A stretch of 23,461 bases of DNA, from the NCBI GenBank assembly GCA_021777365.1, contig JAJYDP010000002.1:1-23461 (forward strand). Direction: 5' to 3'. The translations under genes and the position numbers were made by a program. Each line of letters opens with the position of its first letter. Position 1 is the stretch's first letter. This document shows, one piece after another, positions 1-7,361 of this stretch. The notes under the pieces are model-generated. The model was not told the origin of the DNA. It ran no database searches and saw only the letters and a list, made by a program, of their open reading frames with translations. Origin of the DNA: Chloroflexota bacterium (GTDB lineage Bacteria; Chloroflexota; Limnocylindria; Limnocylindrales; CSP1-4).

Positions 1-262
1 CAACGGCTTCGTGCATGGCCGAGTGCCCGGCATTGAGCAGCCGGTCCAGCTCACCGCCTCGCCAGCGCGGCACGACGTCGAGTCGGATCTCGAGCACGGC
101 TGCCACGCGCACCACGGTCTCGAAGCGGAACGCGTCCATGTGCCCCTGCTCGATCCGACCGACCGTGGTTCGCGAGACCTCTGCCACCCGTGCCACGTCC
201 GACTGGCGGAGCCCCCGCCTGCGTCGGACCGCCCGGATGGCCGCGCCGACTCGCTGCTCCAC
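1..262 (-). CDS. XRE-family helix-turn-helix regulator, N-terminal part (cut by left edge)
   Basis: Reading leftwards from a GTG at 262 gives 87 residues beginning VEQRVGAAIRAVRRRRGLRQ, followed by SDVARVAEVSRTTVGRIEQG. This is the usual XRE/Cro helix-turn-helix: helix 2 is around QSDVARVAEVS and the recognition helix around RTTVGRIEQG. The frame stays open to base 1, so the C-terminal part lies outside the window. The start is uncertain. An in-frame GTG also exists at 301, but it lies inside the 22-bp tandem repeats, and the HTH begins right after 262, so 262 is preferred. No clear ribosome site is visible. The protein is likely a DNA-binding repressor. The 24-bp palindrome upstream (441-464) could be its operator, which is inference. 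Confidence 0.72.
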   Translation of the reverse strand, partial: MEQRVGAAIRAVRRRRGLRQSDVARVAEVSRTTVGRIEQGHMDAFRFETVVRVAAVLEIRLDVVPRWRGGELDRLLNAGHSAMHEAV

Positions 263-282
263 GTGCCGAGCATGCCAGCCGT

Positions 283-414
283 GGCTGCCCGGGCGCTCCA
301 CCGAGGCTGCCCGGGCGCTCCACCGTGGCTGCACCGGCGCTCCACCGAGGCTGCCCGGGCGCTCCACCGCGGCTGCCCGGGCACTCCACCGCGGCTGCAC
401 CGGCGCTCCACCAC
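283..414. repeat. 22-bp tandem repeat, about six copies
   Basis: The unit GGCTGCCCGGGCGCTCCACC plus two variable bases starts at 283, 305, 327, 349, 371 and 393, exactly 22 bases apart. Copies vary mainly at GCCCGGGCG versus GCACCGGCG. The period is not a multiple of three, so the long reading frames through it are not real. It lies directly upstream of the XRE gene. It has no unique spacers, so it is not a CRISPR array. After 414 the pattern decays. Confidence 0.9.
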
Positions 415-440
415 GCCCGCGCCGCCGCTCCATCGCGCTC

Positions 441-464
441 TACCGGTGCCGCGCGGCACCGGTA
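441..464. promoter_or_regulatory. 24-bp perfect palindrome between divergent genes
   Basis: TACCGGTGCC, then GCGC, then GGCACCGGTA reads the same on both strands over all 24 bases. It sits between the leftward XRE gene and the rightward Cys-rich gene. A perfect palindrome of this length can be an operator, or a hairpin with a 10-bp stem and a four-base GCGC loop. No T-run follows on either strand, so a plain intrinsic terminator is less likely. An operator for the XRE protein is the simplest guess but is not shown by the sequence. Confidence 0.6.
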
Positions 465-612
465 CGTCAAGTCGTGCCAACCTAGCTGTCACGGGGCGCG
501 CTACAGTTGGAACCCGGCAGACCCGCAAGCGTGGGAGGCACGTCGGCGGGTCCGCCATGAGCCCCGCGGTCTGTTCGAGCCGCAGGGGAGTCGCGGGAGG
601 GGAACCGCGCGG
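465..612 (+). promoter_or_regulatory. Probable promoter and leader of the Cys-rich/nuclease operon
   Basis: A -10-like TACAGT lies at 502-507, with no convincing -35 box. It would give a leader of about 100 nt. The leader can fold: GACCCGC near 528 can pair with GCGGGTC near 547-553. The stretch ends with GGGAGG at 595-600, upstream of the ATG at 613. I recognise no riboswitch class here. Confidence 0.3.
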
Positions 613-996
613 ATGCTCGACGATCCGTTCGACATCGACCCGCTCGAGGCCGTGGTGCCCGTGGCGGGCAGCGGTGTCCTGGACGATGCGATCCCGTGCG
701 AGTGCGCGTGCGGCTGCGAACGCGTCGCCGAGTGGCCGGAATCGATCTGCGACGAATGCCGGGCCGGGGAGCACTGGACATCGGAGTCGGCCGACTCGGC
801 GGACTGGCCGGTCGCGCGGGATGATGCCTCCGCCCTCCCGGGCGCCGACGACTCGGCGGACGCAGGGCCGCGATCGACCGACGACCCTCCCGACGCTTCT
901 GACCGGCACACGACGCCGGAAGATGACCCCGGCCCGCTCGACGATGCGGTGAACGCGCACGACGCGTTCCGCATCAGTGGTCCCGTGCCTCGGTAG
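613..996 (+). CDS. Small Cys-rich acidic protein of unknown function
   Basis: This 127-residue protein starts at an ATG preceded by GGGAGG about 12 nt upstream. The one recognisable element is a Cys cluster, CECACGC at residues 29-35, followed by CDEC at 46-49 and H54. This is a likely zinc-binding knuckle of the kind seen in small uncharacterised proteins of high-GC bacteria. The rest is low-complexity and rich in Asp, Ser and Pro, probably disordered. The gene ends only 8 nt before the nuclease-helicase, so the two are probably co-transcribed. Its role is unknown. A small metal-binding partner of the nuclease is possible but unproven. The frame is open further upstream through the repeats, but that part does not look like protein. 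Confidence 0.6.
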   Translation: MLDDPFDIDPLEAVVPVAGSGVLDDAIPCECACGCERVAEWPESICDECRAGEHWTSESADSADWPVARDDASALPGADDSADAGPRSTDDPPDASDRHTTPEDDPGPLDDAVNAHDAFRISGPVPR

Positions 997-1004
997 GGCG
1001 GCAG

Positions 1005-4000
1005 GTGCAGCTGATCGACGGCGTCGCCGTCTACTCCGCCACCGACCTGGTCGGGTACCTCGCCTGCGAGCACCTGACGAACCTCGAGCGGGCGGCGCTG
1101 GCCGGCCTGGTGGAGCGGCCGATCCGGACTGACCCCGAGCTCGACCGAATCGCGAAACGCGGACTCGAGCACGAGCGCCGGTTCCTCGAGAGCCTGCGGG
1201 CCGACGGGCTCCGGATCGTCGAGATCGTGCCGGAGCAATCCTGGCCGGCCGATCAGCCCGCGTCGGCCGATCAGCCCGCGTGGGCCGATCAGCCCGCATC
1301 GGCCGATCAGCCCGCGTCGGCCGATGGGCCCGAGTCATCCGATCGGCCGGAACCGCGCCAGGGGACGGGCCTCGCGGCGGAGCCGTCGACCACGGACCGC
1401 CCGGTCCCGGATCGGTCAGCCGAAATCCGTCGTCGCGCGGCCGAGACGCTGGCGGCGATGCGCTCGGGCGCGGACGTGATCTACCAGGCCACGTTCTTCG
1501 CGGGTCCGACGACCGATGGGGGTCGCGCGGATTCCTTCCCGAACCGCGCCCCCGGTGCCGCGGCCCCAAGGACAGCCCCGGCCGCCCCGGGGACCGCAAG
1601 GGCCGCCCTCGTCGCCCCCGGTGCCGCCTGGCTGGGATTCGCCGACTTCCTGCGCCGCGTCGAGACGCCCAGCGCCCTCGGGTCGTGGAGCTACGAGGCC
1701 TGGGACACCAAGCTCGCCCGTCACACGAAGGCGTCGGCGCTCCTCCAGCTGAGCCTGTACACGGACCTGCTGGAACGCCTGCAGGGGAAGCGGCCGGAGC
1801 AGATGCACGTCGCGCTCGGTGGAAGCGCCCACGCGGTCGAGCACTTCCGCACGGCCGACTACCTCGCCTACTACCGGCTGGTCCGGGCGCGGTTCGAGTC
1901 GTTCGTGGGCGCAGGTGGCGACGGGGCCCGGACTGCGGAGGGTGGCGCGCGTGCCGCCGACGTGGGCGCCCCAGGTGCCCCCGCGTATCCGCCGCCCACG
2001 CGCCCCGATCCCGTCGAGCACTGCGAGGTCTGTCGCTGGCAGGGCGTGTGCGCCGCGTGGCGCCGGCGGAACGACGACCTCTCGCTCGTGGCCGGGATCA
2101 GCGCCAGGCAGCGCCGCGTCCTCCGCGAGCACGAGCCGCCGATCCCGACGCGACGCGCCCTGGCCGCCGCCGCGCTGCCGCTGGACCCGCCGCTGCCCCG
2201 TCGCTCGGGAGTCGGCGAGGAAGGCCTGCGCACCGTCCGCGAGCAGGCGCGCATCCAGGTCGAGGGCGAGGACGCCGGACGGGTCCTGTACGAGCTGCTG
2301 CCCCCGGGCCGCCTCCGCGAAGGCCAGGTCGAGCCCGATCGCGGGCTGCTCGGGCTCCCGGAGCCGTCGCCGGGCGACCTCTTCTTCGACATCGAGGGCG
2401 ACCCGTTCGCCTTCGACGACGGGGTCGACTACCTGTTCGGGGTGATCGAGCCCGGGCTGCCGGCGGGGGCGCCGGATCCGCGCGAGTTGGGCGTGCCGGC
2501 GACCGACGCGGGCCTGCCGGCGACCGATCGGCCCGGCGTGCCGGCGACCGACGCGGGCCTGCCGGCGACCGACCGGCCCGGACTGCCGGCAACCCACCTG
2601 CCGGGGCGCCCCGGCGACCTGCCGCCGGCGATCGAGCCGACCTTCCACGCGATCTGGTCGCTCGACGAGACCGGCCAGGCCACGCCCGCCGCCGAGAAAC
2701 GGGCGTTCGAGCGCCTGGTCGACCTGATCGTCGACCGCCGGTCGCGCGACTCGGGAATGCACGTCTACCACTACGCGGCGTACGAGCCCGTGGCCATGGG
2801 CCGCCTCAGCGAGCGCTACCACACCCGCGAGGACGAGGTGGATGCCCTGCTGCGCGCCGGCGTCTTCGTCGACCTCTTCCGCGTCGTCCGCCAGGGGCTC
2901 CGCGCATCGGTCGAGAGCTACTCCATCAAGAAGCTCGAGCCGCTCTACGGCCTCACCCGCGAGGTGGACCTGCGCGACGCCGGGTCCAGCATCGTCGCCT
3001 TCGAGACGTGGCTCGAGCTGGGCGAGGACGAGGCCGCGCAGGGGCCGGAGATCCTGGCCCGCATCGCCGGCTACAACCGCGACGACTGCGTGTCCAACTG
3101 GCGGCTGCGCGACTGGCTGGAGGCGCGACGCCCCGAGCTGGCGCGATCGATGGGCGTGCCCGCCGACGGACTGCCGCGGCCGCAGCCTGGCGCCGACGGG
3201 CCGGGTGAACGGCTGACCGAGTACCTCGAACGCGTCCGGGCGCTGGAGGATCGGCTGACCGCCGGGCTCGCCTCGGGGCAGCTCGCCGACCCGGACGCCC
3301 TGGCGCCGCAGGATCGGGCGCGCTGGCTGCTGGCGCAGCTGCTGGAGTGGCACCGGCGCGAGGACAAGTCGGCCTGGTGGCGCTATTTCGCGCTGATGCG
3401 GATGTCCGACGAGCAGTTGCAGGAGGAGTCCGACGCGCTGGGCGGCCTGGTGCCGGAGGGCGAGCCGCGCCCGGAGAAGCGCTCGATGATCCAGCGGTAC
3501 CGCTTCCCGGAGCAGGAGCACGACATTGCGCCGGGCACCGACGTCTTCGACCCGCAGACGAAGGAGCGGCCCGGCGACGTGGTCGAGGTGAACAACGTCG
3601 AGGGGTGGATCGACCTGAAGCGCGGGCCGAAGCGTGCGGGCACGCCGGATCCGCGCTCGCTGGTCCCGCGCGAGATCGTCGGCACGCCCGAGCAGCGCGA
3701 GAGCCTGCTGCGGGTGGGCGAGTGGGTTGCGACGCACGGGATCGACGGCGACGGCGAGCACCGGGCCGTGCGGGACATCCTGCTGCGACGCCCGCCGCGG
3801 TTCCGGGGGGACGAGGAGGCAGGCCGCGAGGCAGACCCGGGCGGAGCATCGGCGTCCGCCGGCCGCGAGCCACTCCCCGGCAGGGCGCCTGCCCCGCCGC
3901 CGCTCCGCCTGCCCGGCGAGCACGGCGCCGACGCCCTCCGGCGGCTGGCCCCGCTGCTCGACCACTCGTACCTGGCCGTCCAGGGTCCGCCCGGCTCCGG

Positions 4001-5135
4001 CAAGACCACCGCCGGGGCCGGGGTGATCGTCGACCTCGTCGCGCGCGGCCGCCGCGTCGGCGTCACCGCCAACAGCCACAAGGTGATCGGCAACCTGCTG
4101 GACAAGGTGGCCGAGCAGGCCGGGGAGCGCCGGGTCGCCGTCAGGATCGGCCAGAAGCCGGCCGCCGACGAAGCGCCCACCTGCGCCGCCGCCCGGCCGC
4201 TGGCCGACAACGGCGCCCTGCGCGACGCGCTGGCGAACGGCGAGATCGACGTGGCCGGGGCTACCGCGTGGGCCTGGTCGCGGCCCGACATGACCGGCTC
4301 GCTCGACCTGCTGGTGGTGGACGAGGCCGGCCAGGTATCGCTGGCGAACCTGGTCGCCGTCTCGCCCGCGGCGGGGAGCCTGCTCCTGCTGGGTGATCCG
4401 CAGCAGCTGGACCAGCCGCTCAAGGGGAGCCACCCGCCGGGCGCCGAGCGGTCCGCGCTCGGACACCTGCTGGGCGACGCGACCACCATGCCCGAGGAGC
4501 TGGGCCTGCTGCTCGAGTCGACCTGGCGGCTCCATCCCGACATCTGCGGCTACACGTCGGAGGTCTTCTACGAGGGCAAGCTCCGGCCGGGGGAGGGGAC
4601 CGGGCGGCAGGACCTCGCGGGACCCGGGATCCTCGACGGGACCGGGATCCGCTGGGTGCCCGTCGACCACGCCGGCGACCGGAACGCATCGGGCGAGGAG
4701 GCGGCACTTATCTCCGGCTTACTCGCGGCTCTACGCGAACTTGGCGGCACCTTCACCGACACTCACGGCGACATGCACCGCCTCTCCATCGACGATGCGC
4801 TGGTGATCACCCCGTACAACGCGCAGGTCCGCGAGATCGCCGCGCGCCTACCCGGCGTGCGCGTCGGGACCGTCGACAAGTTCCAGGGCCAGGAGGCGCC
4901 GATCTCGATCTACTCCATGGCCACCAGCTCGCCCGACGAGGCACCGCGCGGCATGGAGTTCCTCTACAGCCTGAACCGCCTGAACGTCGCCTCGTCCCGC
5001 GCGCGCTGCCTGACCCTCGTCGTCGCCAGCCCCGAGCTGATCCGCGTCCAGTGCCGCACCCCGCGCCAGATGCGCCTCGCCAACGCGCTGGCACGGCTGG
5101 TGGAAGTGGGGGAGAGGGAGGCGGTGGTCGAATGA
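1005..5135 (+). CDS. TM0106-family RecB-like nuclease fused to an SF1 DNA helicase
   Basis: This 1376-residue protein starts at a GTG. The N-terminal third is a RecB/Cas4-like nuclease: D214 in GFADFL and D234-T-K236 fit the metal-binding motifs, and C21, C340, C343 and C349 fit the four-Cys iron-sulphur clasp of AddB/Cas4 nucleases. A second nuclease-like domain of RNase H type follows (FFDIEGDPF with D462 and E464, YHYAAYEP near 588-595, YNRDD with D693/D694). The C-terminal part is a Dna2/UPF1-like SF1 helicase with Walker A GPPGSGKT at 994-1001, VVDEAGQ near 1104-1110, then GDPQQLDQP, VITPYNAQ and DKFQGQE, ending in NRLNVASSRA. It should unwind and cut DNA ends in repair, recombination or defence. 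Two in-frame repeat insertions (residues 82-111 and 496-525) look like lineage-specific linkers. Its stop overlaps the start of the HNH gene. Confidence 0.93.
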   Translation: MQLIDGVAVYSATDLVGYLACEHLTNLERAALAGLVERPIRTDPELDRIAKRGLEHERRFLESLRADGLRIVEIVPEQSWPADQPASADQPAWADQPASADQPASADGPESSDRPEPRQGTGLAAEPSTTDRPVPDRSAEIRRRAAETLAAMRSGADVIYQATFFAGPTTDGGRADSFPNRAPGAAAPRTAPAAPGTARAALVAPGAAWLGFADFLRRVETPSALGSWSYEAWDTKLARHTKASALLQLSLYTDLLERLQGKRPEQMHVALGGSAHAVEHFRTADYLAYYRLVRARFESFVGAGGDGARTAEGGARAADVGAPGAPAYPPPTRPDPVEHCEVCRWQGVCAAWRRRNDDLSLVAGISARQRRVLREHEPPIPTRRALAAAALPLDPPLPRRSGVGEEGLRTVREQARIQVEGEDAGRVLYELLPPGRLREGQVEPDRGLLGLPEPSPGDLFFDIEGDPFAFDDGVDYLFGVIEPGLPAGAPDPRELGVPATDAGLPATDRPGVPATDAGLPATDRPGLPATHLPGRPGDLPPAIEPTFHAIWSLDETGQATPAAEKRAFERLVDLIVDRRSRDSGMHVYHYAAYEPVAMGRLSERYHTREDEVDALLRAGVFVDLFRVVRQGLRASVESYSIKKLEPLYGLTREVDLRDAGSSIVAFETWLELGEDEAAQGPEILARIAGYNRDDCVSNWRLRDWLEARRPELARSMGVPADGLPRPQPGADGPGERLTEYLERVRALEDRLTAGLASGQLADPDALAPQDRARWLLAQLLEWHRREDKSAWWRYFALMRMSDEQLQEESDALGGLVPEGEPRPEKRSMIQRYRFPEQEHDIAPGTDVFDPQTKERPGDVVEVNNVEGWIDLKRGPKRAGTPDPRSLVPREIVGTPEQRESLLRVGEWVATHGIDGDGEHRAVRDILLRRPPRFRGDEEAGREADPGGASASAGREPLPGRAPAPPPLRLPGEHGADALRRLAPLLDHSYLAVQGPPGSGKTTAGAGVIVDLVARGRRVGVTANSHKVIGNLLDKVAEQAGERRVAVRIGQKPAADEAPTCAAARPLADNGALRDALANGEIDVAGATAWAWSRPDMTGSLDLLVVDEAGQVSLANLVAVSPAAGSLLLLGDPQQLDQPLKGSHPPGAERSALGHLLGDATTMPEELGLLLESTWRLHPDICGYTSEVFYEGKLRPGEGTGRQDLAGPGILDGTGIRWVPVDHAGDRNASGEEAALISGLLAALRELGGTFTDTHGDMHRLSIDDALVITPYNAQVREIAARLPGVRVGTVDKFQGQEAPISIYSMATSSPDEAPRGMEFLYSLNRLNVASSRARCLTLVVASPELIRVQCRTPRQMRLANALARLVEVGEREAVVE
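1248..1337 (+). repeat. 18-bp in-frame tandem repeat in the nuclease-helicase gene
   Basis: The unit GCCGATCAGCCCGCGTCG (Ala-Asp-Gln-Pro-Ala-Ser) begins at 1248, 1266, 1284 and 1302, with a decayed fifth copy at 1320. Being a multiple of three, it adds a Pro/Asp-rich linker at residues 82-111 without breaking the frame. It lies between the first Cys of the iron-sulphur clasp and the nuclease motifs. Confidence 0.9.
2490..2603 (+). repeat. 45-bp in-frame tandem repeat in the nuclease-helicase gene
   Basis: Two 45-bp units (2490-2534 and 2535-2579) encode GVPATDAGLPATDRP twice, with one visible base change between them (GATCGG versus GACCGG). A partial third copy starts at 2580. Within each unit the PATD motif is itself repeated. 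The insertion falls in the RNase H-like domain, after the D462/E464 strand, in what is probably a surface loop. Confidence 0.9.
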
Positions 5136-6037
5136 TCGGCGTCGCCGACTGGCAGATTCGTCGCGCGGTGTTCGATTGGCTCGCGGAGCAGCGTGAGTCG
5201 GTCGGGGAGGCGCTGTCACGCGATTCGCTGGTCCACTTCGAGCTGGACGGTCGACGTGTGCCGCTGGTCGGGCCGTCCGGGATCTGGAAGCCGGCAGTGT
5301 GCGAGTTGCCGCTCTCGATCACGACTTCGTTCCGAAGCCCGTACGGCGACACGTTCGCCGATGGTGTCCTCAACTACGCCTACCGCGGCACGGACCCCCA
5401 GCACCGCGACAACGTCGGGCTGCGACGCGCCTGGCGCGAGCGCGTGCCGCTCGTCTATTTCCATGCGCTAGAAGCTGGGTGGTACATGCCCTCCCATCCA
5501 GCCTTTGTGATCGGTGATGATCCTCGGCGGCTCTCGTTCGCCGTTCAGATTGATGATCCATCTGCCGCCTTTCCTACCGGCCTCGCCAGCTTGCAGATCT
5601 CAGAGGACGAGGGCGAGGCCCGACGTGCGTATCTCACTCGCAGCGTCCGCCAGCGACTCCACCAGGTCGCTTTCCGACAGCGTGTCATCCGCGCCTACCA
5701 GGAACGGTGCGCCCTCTGCAACCTGCGGCACCAGGAACTGCTCGACGCGGCGCACATCATCCCCGACACCGATCCCGAGGGGGACCCCGTCGTCACCAAC
5801 GGCGTCGCCTTGTGCAAGCTGCACCACGCCGCGTTCGACCGCTTCTTCTTTGCGATCCGCCCTGACTACGTGATCGAGGTCAGGCCGTCGATCCTGGCCG
5901 AGCATGACGGGCCGATGCTGATCGTGGGCCTGCAGCAGATCCACAGCCAGCGACTTCTCCTGCCACGTCGGCCGACCGATCGACCGGATCCCGAACGGCT
6001 CGAACGTCGATACGCCGAGTTCCTCAGGGCAGGCTAG
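5132..6037 (+). CDS. HNH endonuclease, predicted restriction-type (COG3440-like)
   Basis: The 301-residue protein starts at an ATG that overlaps the stop of the nuclease-helicase (ATGA), with a purine-rich GGGAGAGGGAGG site just upstream. A longer frame from 5051 would read through the helicase C-terminus, so 5132 is preferred. The C-terminal domain is an HNH nuclease: C193 and C196 (CALC), H208 (AAHI), N223 (TNG) and H231-H232 (KLHHAAFD). The N-terminal 170 residues contain GIWKP, LNYAYRGTDPQHRDN and VPLVYFH, which I associate with predicted modification-dependent restriction endonucleases. That family assignment is from memory. Translational coupling to a DNA helicase-nuclease suggests the pair acts on the same DNA. 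Base use is slightly less GC-rich in parts than in its neighbours, which hints at transfer. Confidence 0.85.
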   Translation: MIGVADWQIRRAVFDWLAEQRESVGEALSRDSLVHFELDGRRVPLVGPSGIWKPAVCELPLSITTSFRSPYGDTFADGVLNYAYRGTDPQHRDNVGLRRAWRERVPLVYFHALEAGWYMPSHPAFVIGDDPRRLSFAVQIDDPSAAFPTGLASLQISEDEGEARRAYLTRSVRQRLHQVAFRQRVIRAYQERCALCNLRHQELLDAAHIIPDTDPEGDPVVTNGVALCKLHHAAFDRFFFAIRPDYVIEVRPSILAEHDGPMLIVGLQQIHSQRLLLPRRPTDRPDPERLERRYAEFLRAG

Positions 6038-6057
6038 AGCCGCGAGGCTGGCTCTCC

Positions 6058-6090
6058 CCAGGTTTGAGCGTTCCGTGTCACCCAACCTGG
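6058..6090. promoter_or_regulatory. Inverted repeat upstream of the small zinc-knuckle gene
   Basis: CCAGGTT at 6058-6064 and AACCTGG at 6084-6090 form a 7-bp inverted repeat with a 19-nt spacer. It lies 20 nt after the HNH gene and 25 nt before the next start. No T-run follows. It may be an operator or a weak terminator for the upstream operon. Confidence 0.35.
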
Positions 6091-6115
6091 CACGCCCCCG
6101 TCCGACACTCGCGGC

Positions 6116-6316
6116 ATGCTGGTCGACTACCGACTGTTCATCAACCGGGACCTGCCGCTGGTCGAGCGGGGGTGCGGGTCGAAGGCGCGGTACGAGTCGA
6201 GGCGAGAGGCGCGGTCGTACGCGAACCACGGCATGCACCGCGACGGGGCCCTTCATCCGTACCACTGCGAGTGGTGCGGCGGCTGGCACCTGGGCCATCG
6301 GCGGCGGGCGGCGTGA
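6116..6316 (+). CDS. Small zinc-knuckle protein of unknown function
   Basis: This 66-residue basic protein starts at ATG 6116. It contains C20 followed by a Tyr/Arg-rich stretch, and ends with YHCEWCGGWHLGH (C51, C54, H58, H61). The C...CxxC...H spacing and the terminal GWHLGH look like the small zinc-binding proteins common in actinobacteria and phages. No function is known to me. It follows the HNH gene on the same strand with a 78-nt gap that holds an inverted repeat. No strong ribosome site is visible. The conserved-looking Cys/His pattern makes it more than a chance frame. Confidence 0.6.
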   Translation: MLVDYRLFINRDLPLVERGCGSKARYESRREARSYANHGMHRDGALHPYHCEWCGGWHLGHRRRAA

Positions 6317-6384
6317 CCGGGCGCGTATCTGGGGGCACCTTGTTTGCAGGCGTGGCGCGCTGGCGCGGCGACAGGGTCCTGGCG

Positions 6385-6390
6385 CACTAT
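6385..6390 (+). promoter_or_regulatory. -10-like hexamer of a probable leaderless promoter
   Basis: CACTAT lies 7 nt before ATG 6398, so transcription would begin at or next to the start codon. There is no ribosome site between them. No good -35 is visible at the usual distance. Confidence 0.35.
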
Positions 6391-6397
6391 TGGCCCG

Positions 6398-7279
6398 ATG
6401 GCGTCCCAGCCCGGCGGTCCTGCGTCCCCGCCCGACCCGGTCGCGGCTGACCCGGTCGCGTCGATCGGCATCGACGGTCGCGTTGGCGCGGGGCGCTTCT
6501 GGCCGCGCGACCGGGCACAGCTCCTCGAGGCGATCGCGATGCTGCCGCTGGTGGCCGCGGGCGTGCTCATGGCCGGCGCGTACGTCGTGGGGCACCGGGC
6601 GTCGGCACTGTACGGCGCCGCCTACTTCCTGGTGCTCCCCACCCTGGCCGCCGGGCTCATCCTGTGGGGCCAACGGCCCGTGGTCATCACCACGACCGAG
6701 CTGCGCGTCCCGCGGCTCCTGGGCGTCACCCGCATTCCGCTGCGCGAGATCGCCGCGGTGGCACTGCTCTTCCTGCGCGTGCCCAGGTACGGCTGGTTCG
6801 TGTGCCTCGTGCGACGCAACGGCCGCGTCGACCTCCTCCGCTGGCCGCGCCTGGTACCCGGGCCGATCGAGCGTCCCCGGCGCGCAGATCGTCGGCGCCT
6901 GCCGCTGCGGGTGATCGGGTACCGCCAGGTCCGTCCCGTGCTCGACTGGGACGCGATCGCCGCCAGCCGTCCGGCCCGTCTCGCCACCGTGATCGACACC
7001 GCGGCCCGCGCGGCCGGGGGTTCGGTGGGGTCCGTGACCGCAGCGGATCTGCCGCGGCTCCTGGCGGGAGGGGCCACGCCGAGGCTCCCCATCGTCGCCT
7101 GCTGGACGCCGGCCGGCGTCGTCGACTGGACCGGCCCGGTGCCGCCCATCGTCCCGGTCCGGCCCTCGTGGGCGGTGACGATGCTGGCGGGAACGTTCGC
7201 GGTCCTGGTCATCGTCGGCCTGGCCGCGGCGCTGATCTCGTTCCCGGGCTTCGTCGCCTGGCTGCTGCCGGCGCGCTGA
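6398..7279 (+). CDS. Membrane protein with a PH-like domain, unknown function
   Basis: The 293-residue protein is taken from ATG 6398. An in-frame TTG at 6344 is possible but has no support. The layout is a short Pro-rich cytoplasmic N-terminus, two hydrophobic segments (about residues 48-70 and 74-91), a soluble middle region and a C-terminal membrane segment (MLAGTFAVLVIVGLAAALIS). The middle region begins VVITTTELRVPRLLGVTRIPLREIAAV. This strand pattern resembles bacterial PH-like (bPH2/YdbT-type) domains placed after paired helices. Its function is unknown, but the fold suggests a membrane-surface role. It converges with the ChrB-like gene, leaving an 82-bp GC-rich gap with short inverted repeats. 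Confidence 0.65.
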   Translation: MASQPGGPASPPDPVAADPVASIGIDGRVGAGRFWPRDRAQLLEAIAMLPLVAAGVLMAGAYVVGHRASALYGAAYFLVLPTLAAGLILWGQRPVVITTTELRVPRLLGVTRIPLREIAAVALLFLRVPRYGWFVCLVRRNGRVDLLRWPRLVPGPIERPRRADRRRLPLRVIGYRQVRPVLDWDAIAASRPARLATVIDTAARAAGGSVGSVTAADLPRLLAGGATPRLPIVACWTPAGVVDWTGPVPPIVPVRPSWAVTMLAGTFAVLVIVGLAAALISFPGFVAWLLPAR

Positions 7280-7361
7280 CCAGGGCCCTGCGAGGGCGCG
7301 GCGCCCGGCGCCACGCCGCACGACCCGGGCGGTCGGCGCACCTCATCGCCGGCCCGCGGCC

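Noticed and set aside
283..414. Possible CRISPR array
   Set aside because: Units are head-to-tail with no unique spacers.
507..612. Riboswitch in the leader of the Cys-rich gene
   Set aside because: Some pairing is possible, but I could not match conserved core bases of any class I know.
11..952. Long open frames through the left edge and the 22-bp repeats on the plus strand
   Set aside because: They cross a non-triplet repeat array and overlap the XRE and Cys-rich genes. Their composition is Arg/Pro/Ser shadow of GC-rich DNA.
1416..4670. 1084-residue frame antisense to the nuclease-helicase gene
   Set aside because: It mirrors codon positions of a gene with clear helicase and nuclease motifs and has no recognisable domain.
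5600..7321. 573-residue frame antisense to the HNH and membrane-protein genes
   Set aside because: It spans two well-supported genes and an intergenic gap, with low-complexity Arg/Gly/Asp composition.
7280..7361. Terminator between the converging membrane-protein and ChrB-like genes
   Set aside because: Several short GC-rich inverted repeats are present, but none is long enough or followed by T residues to single out.
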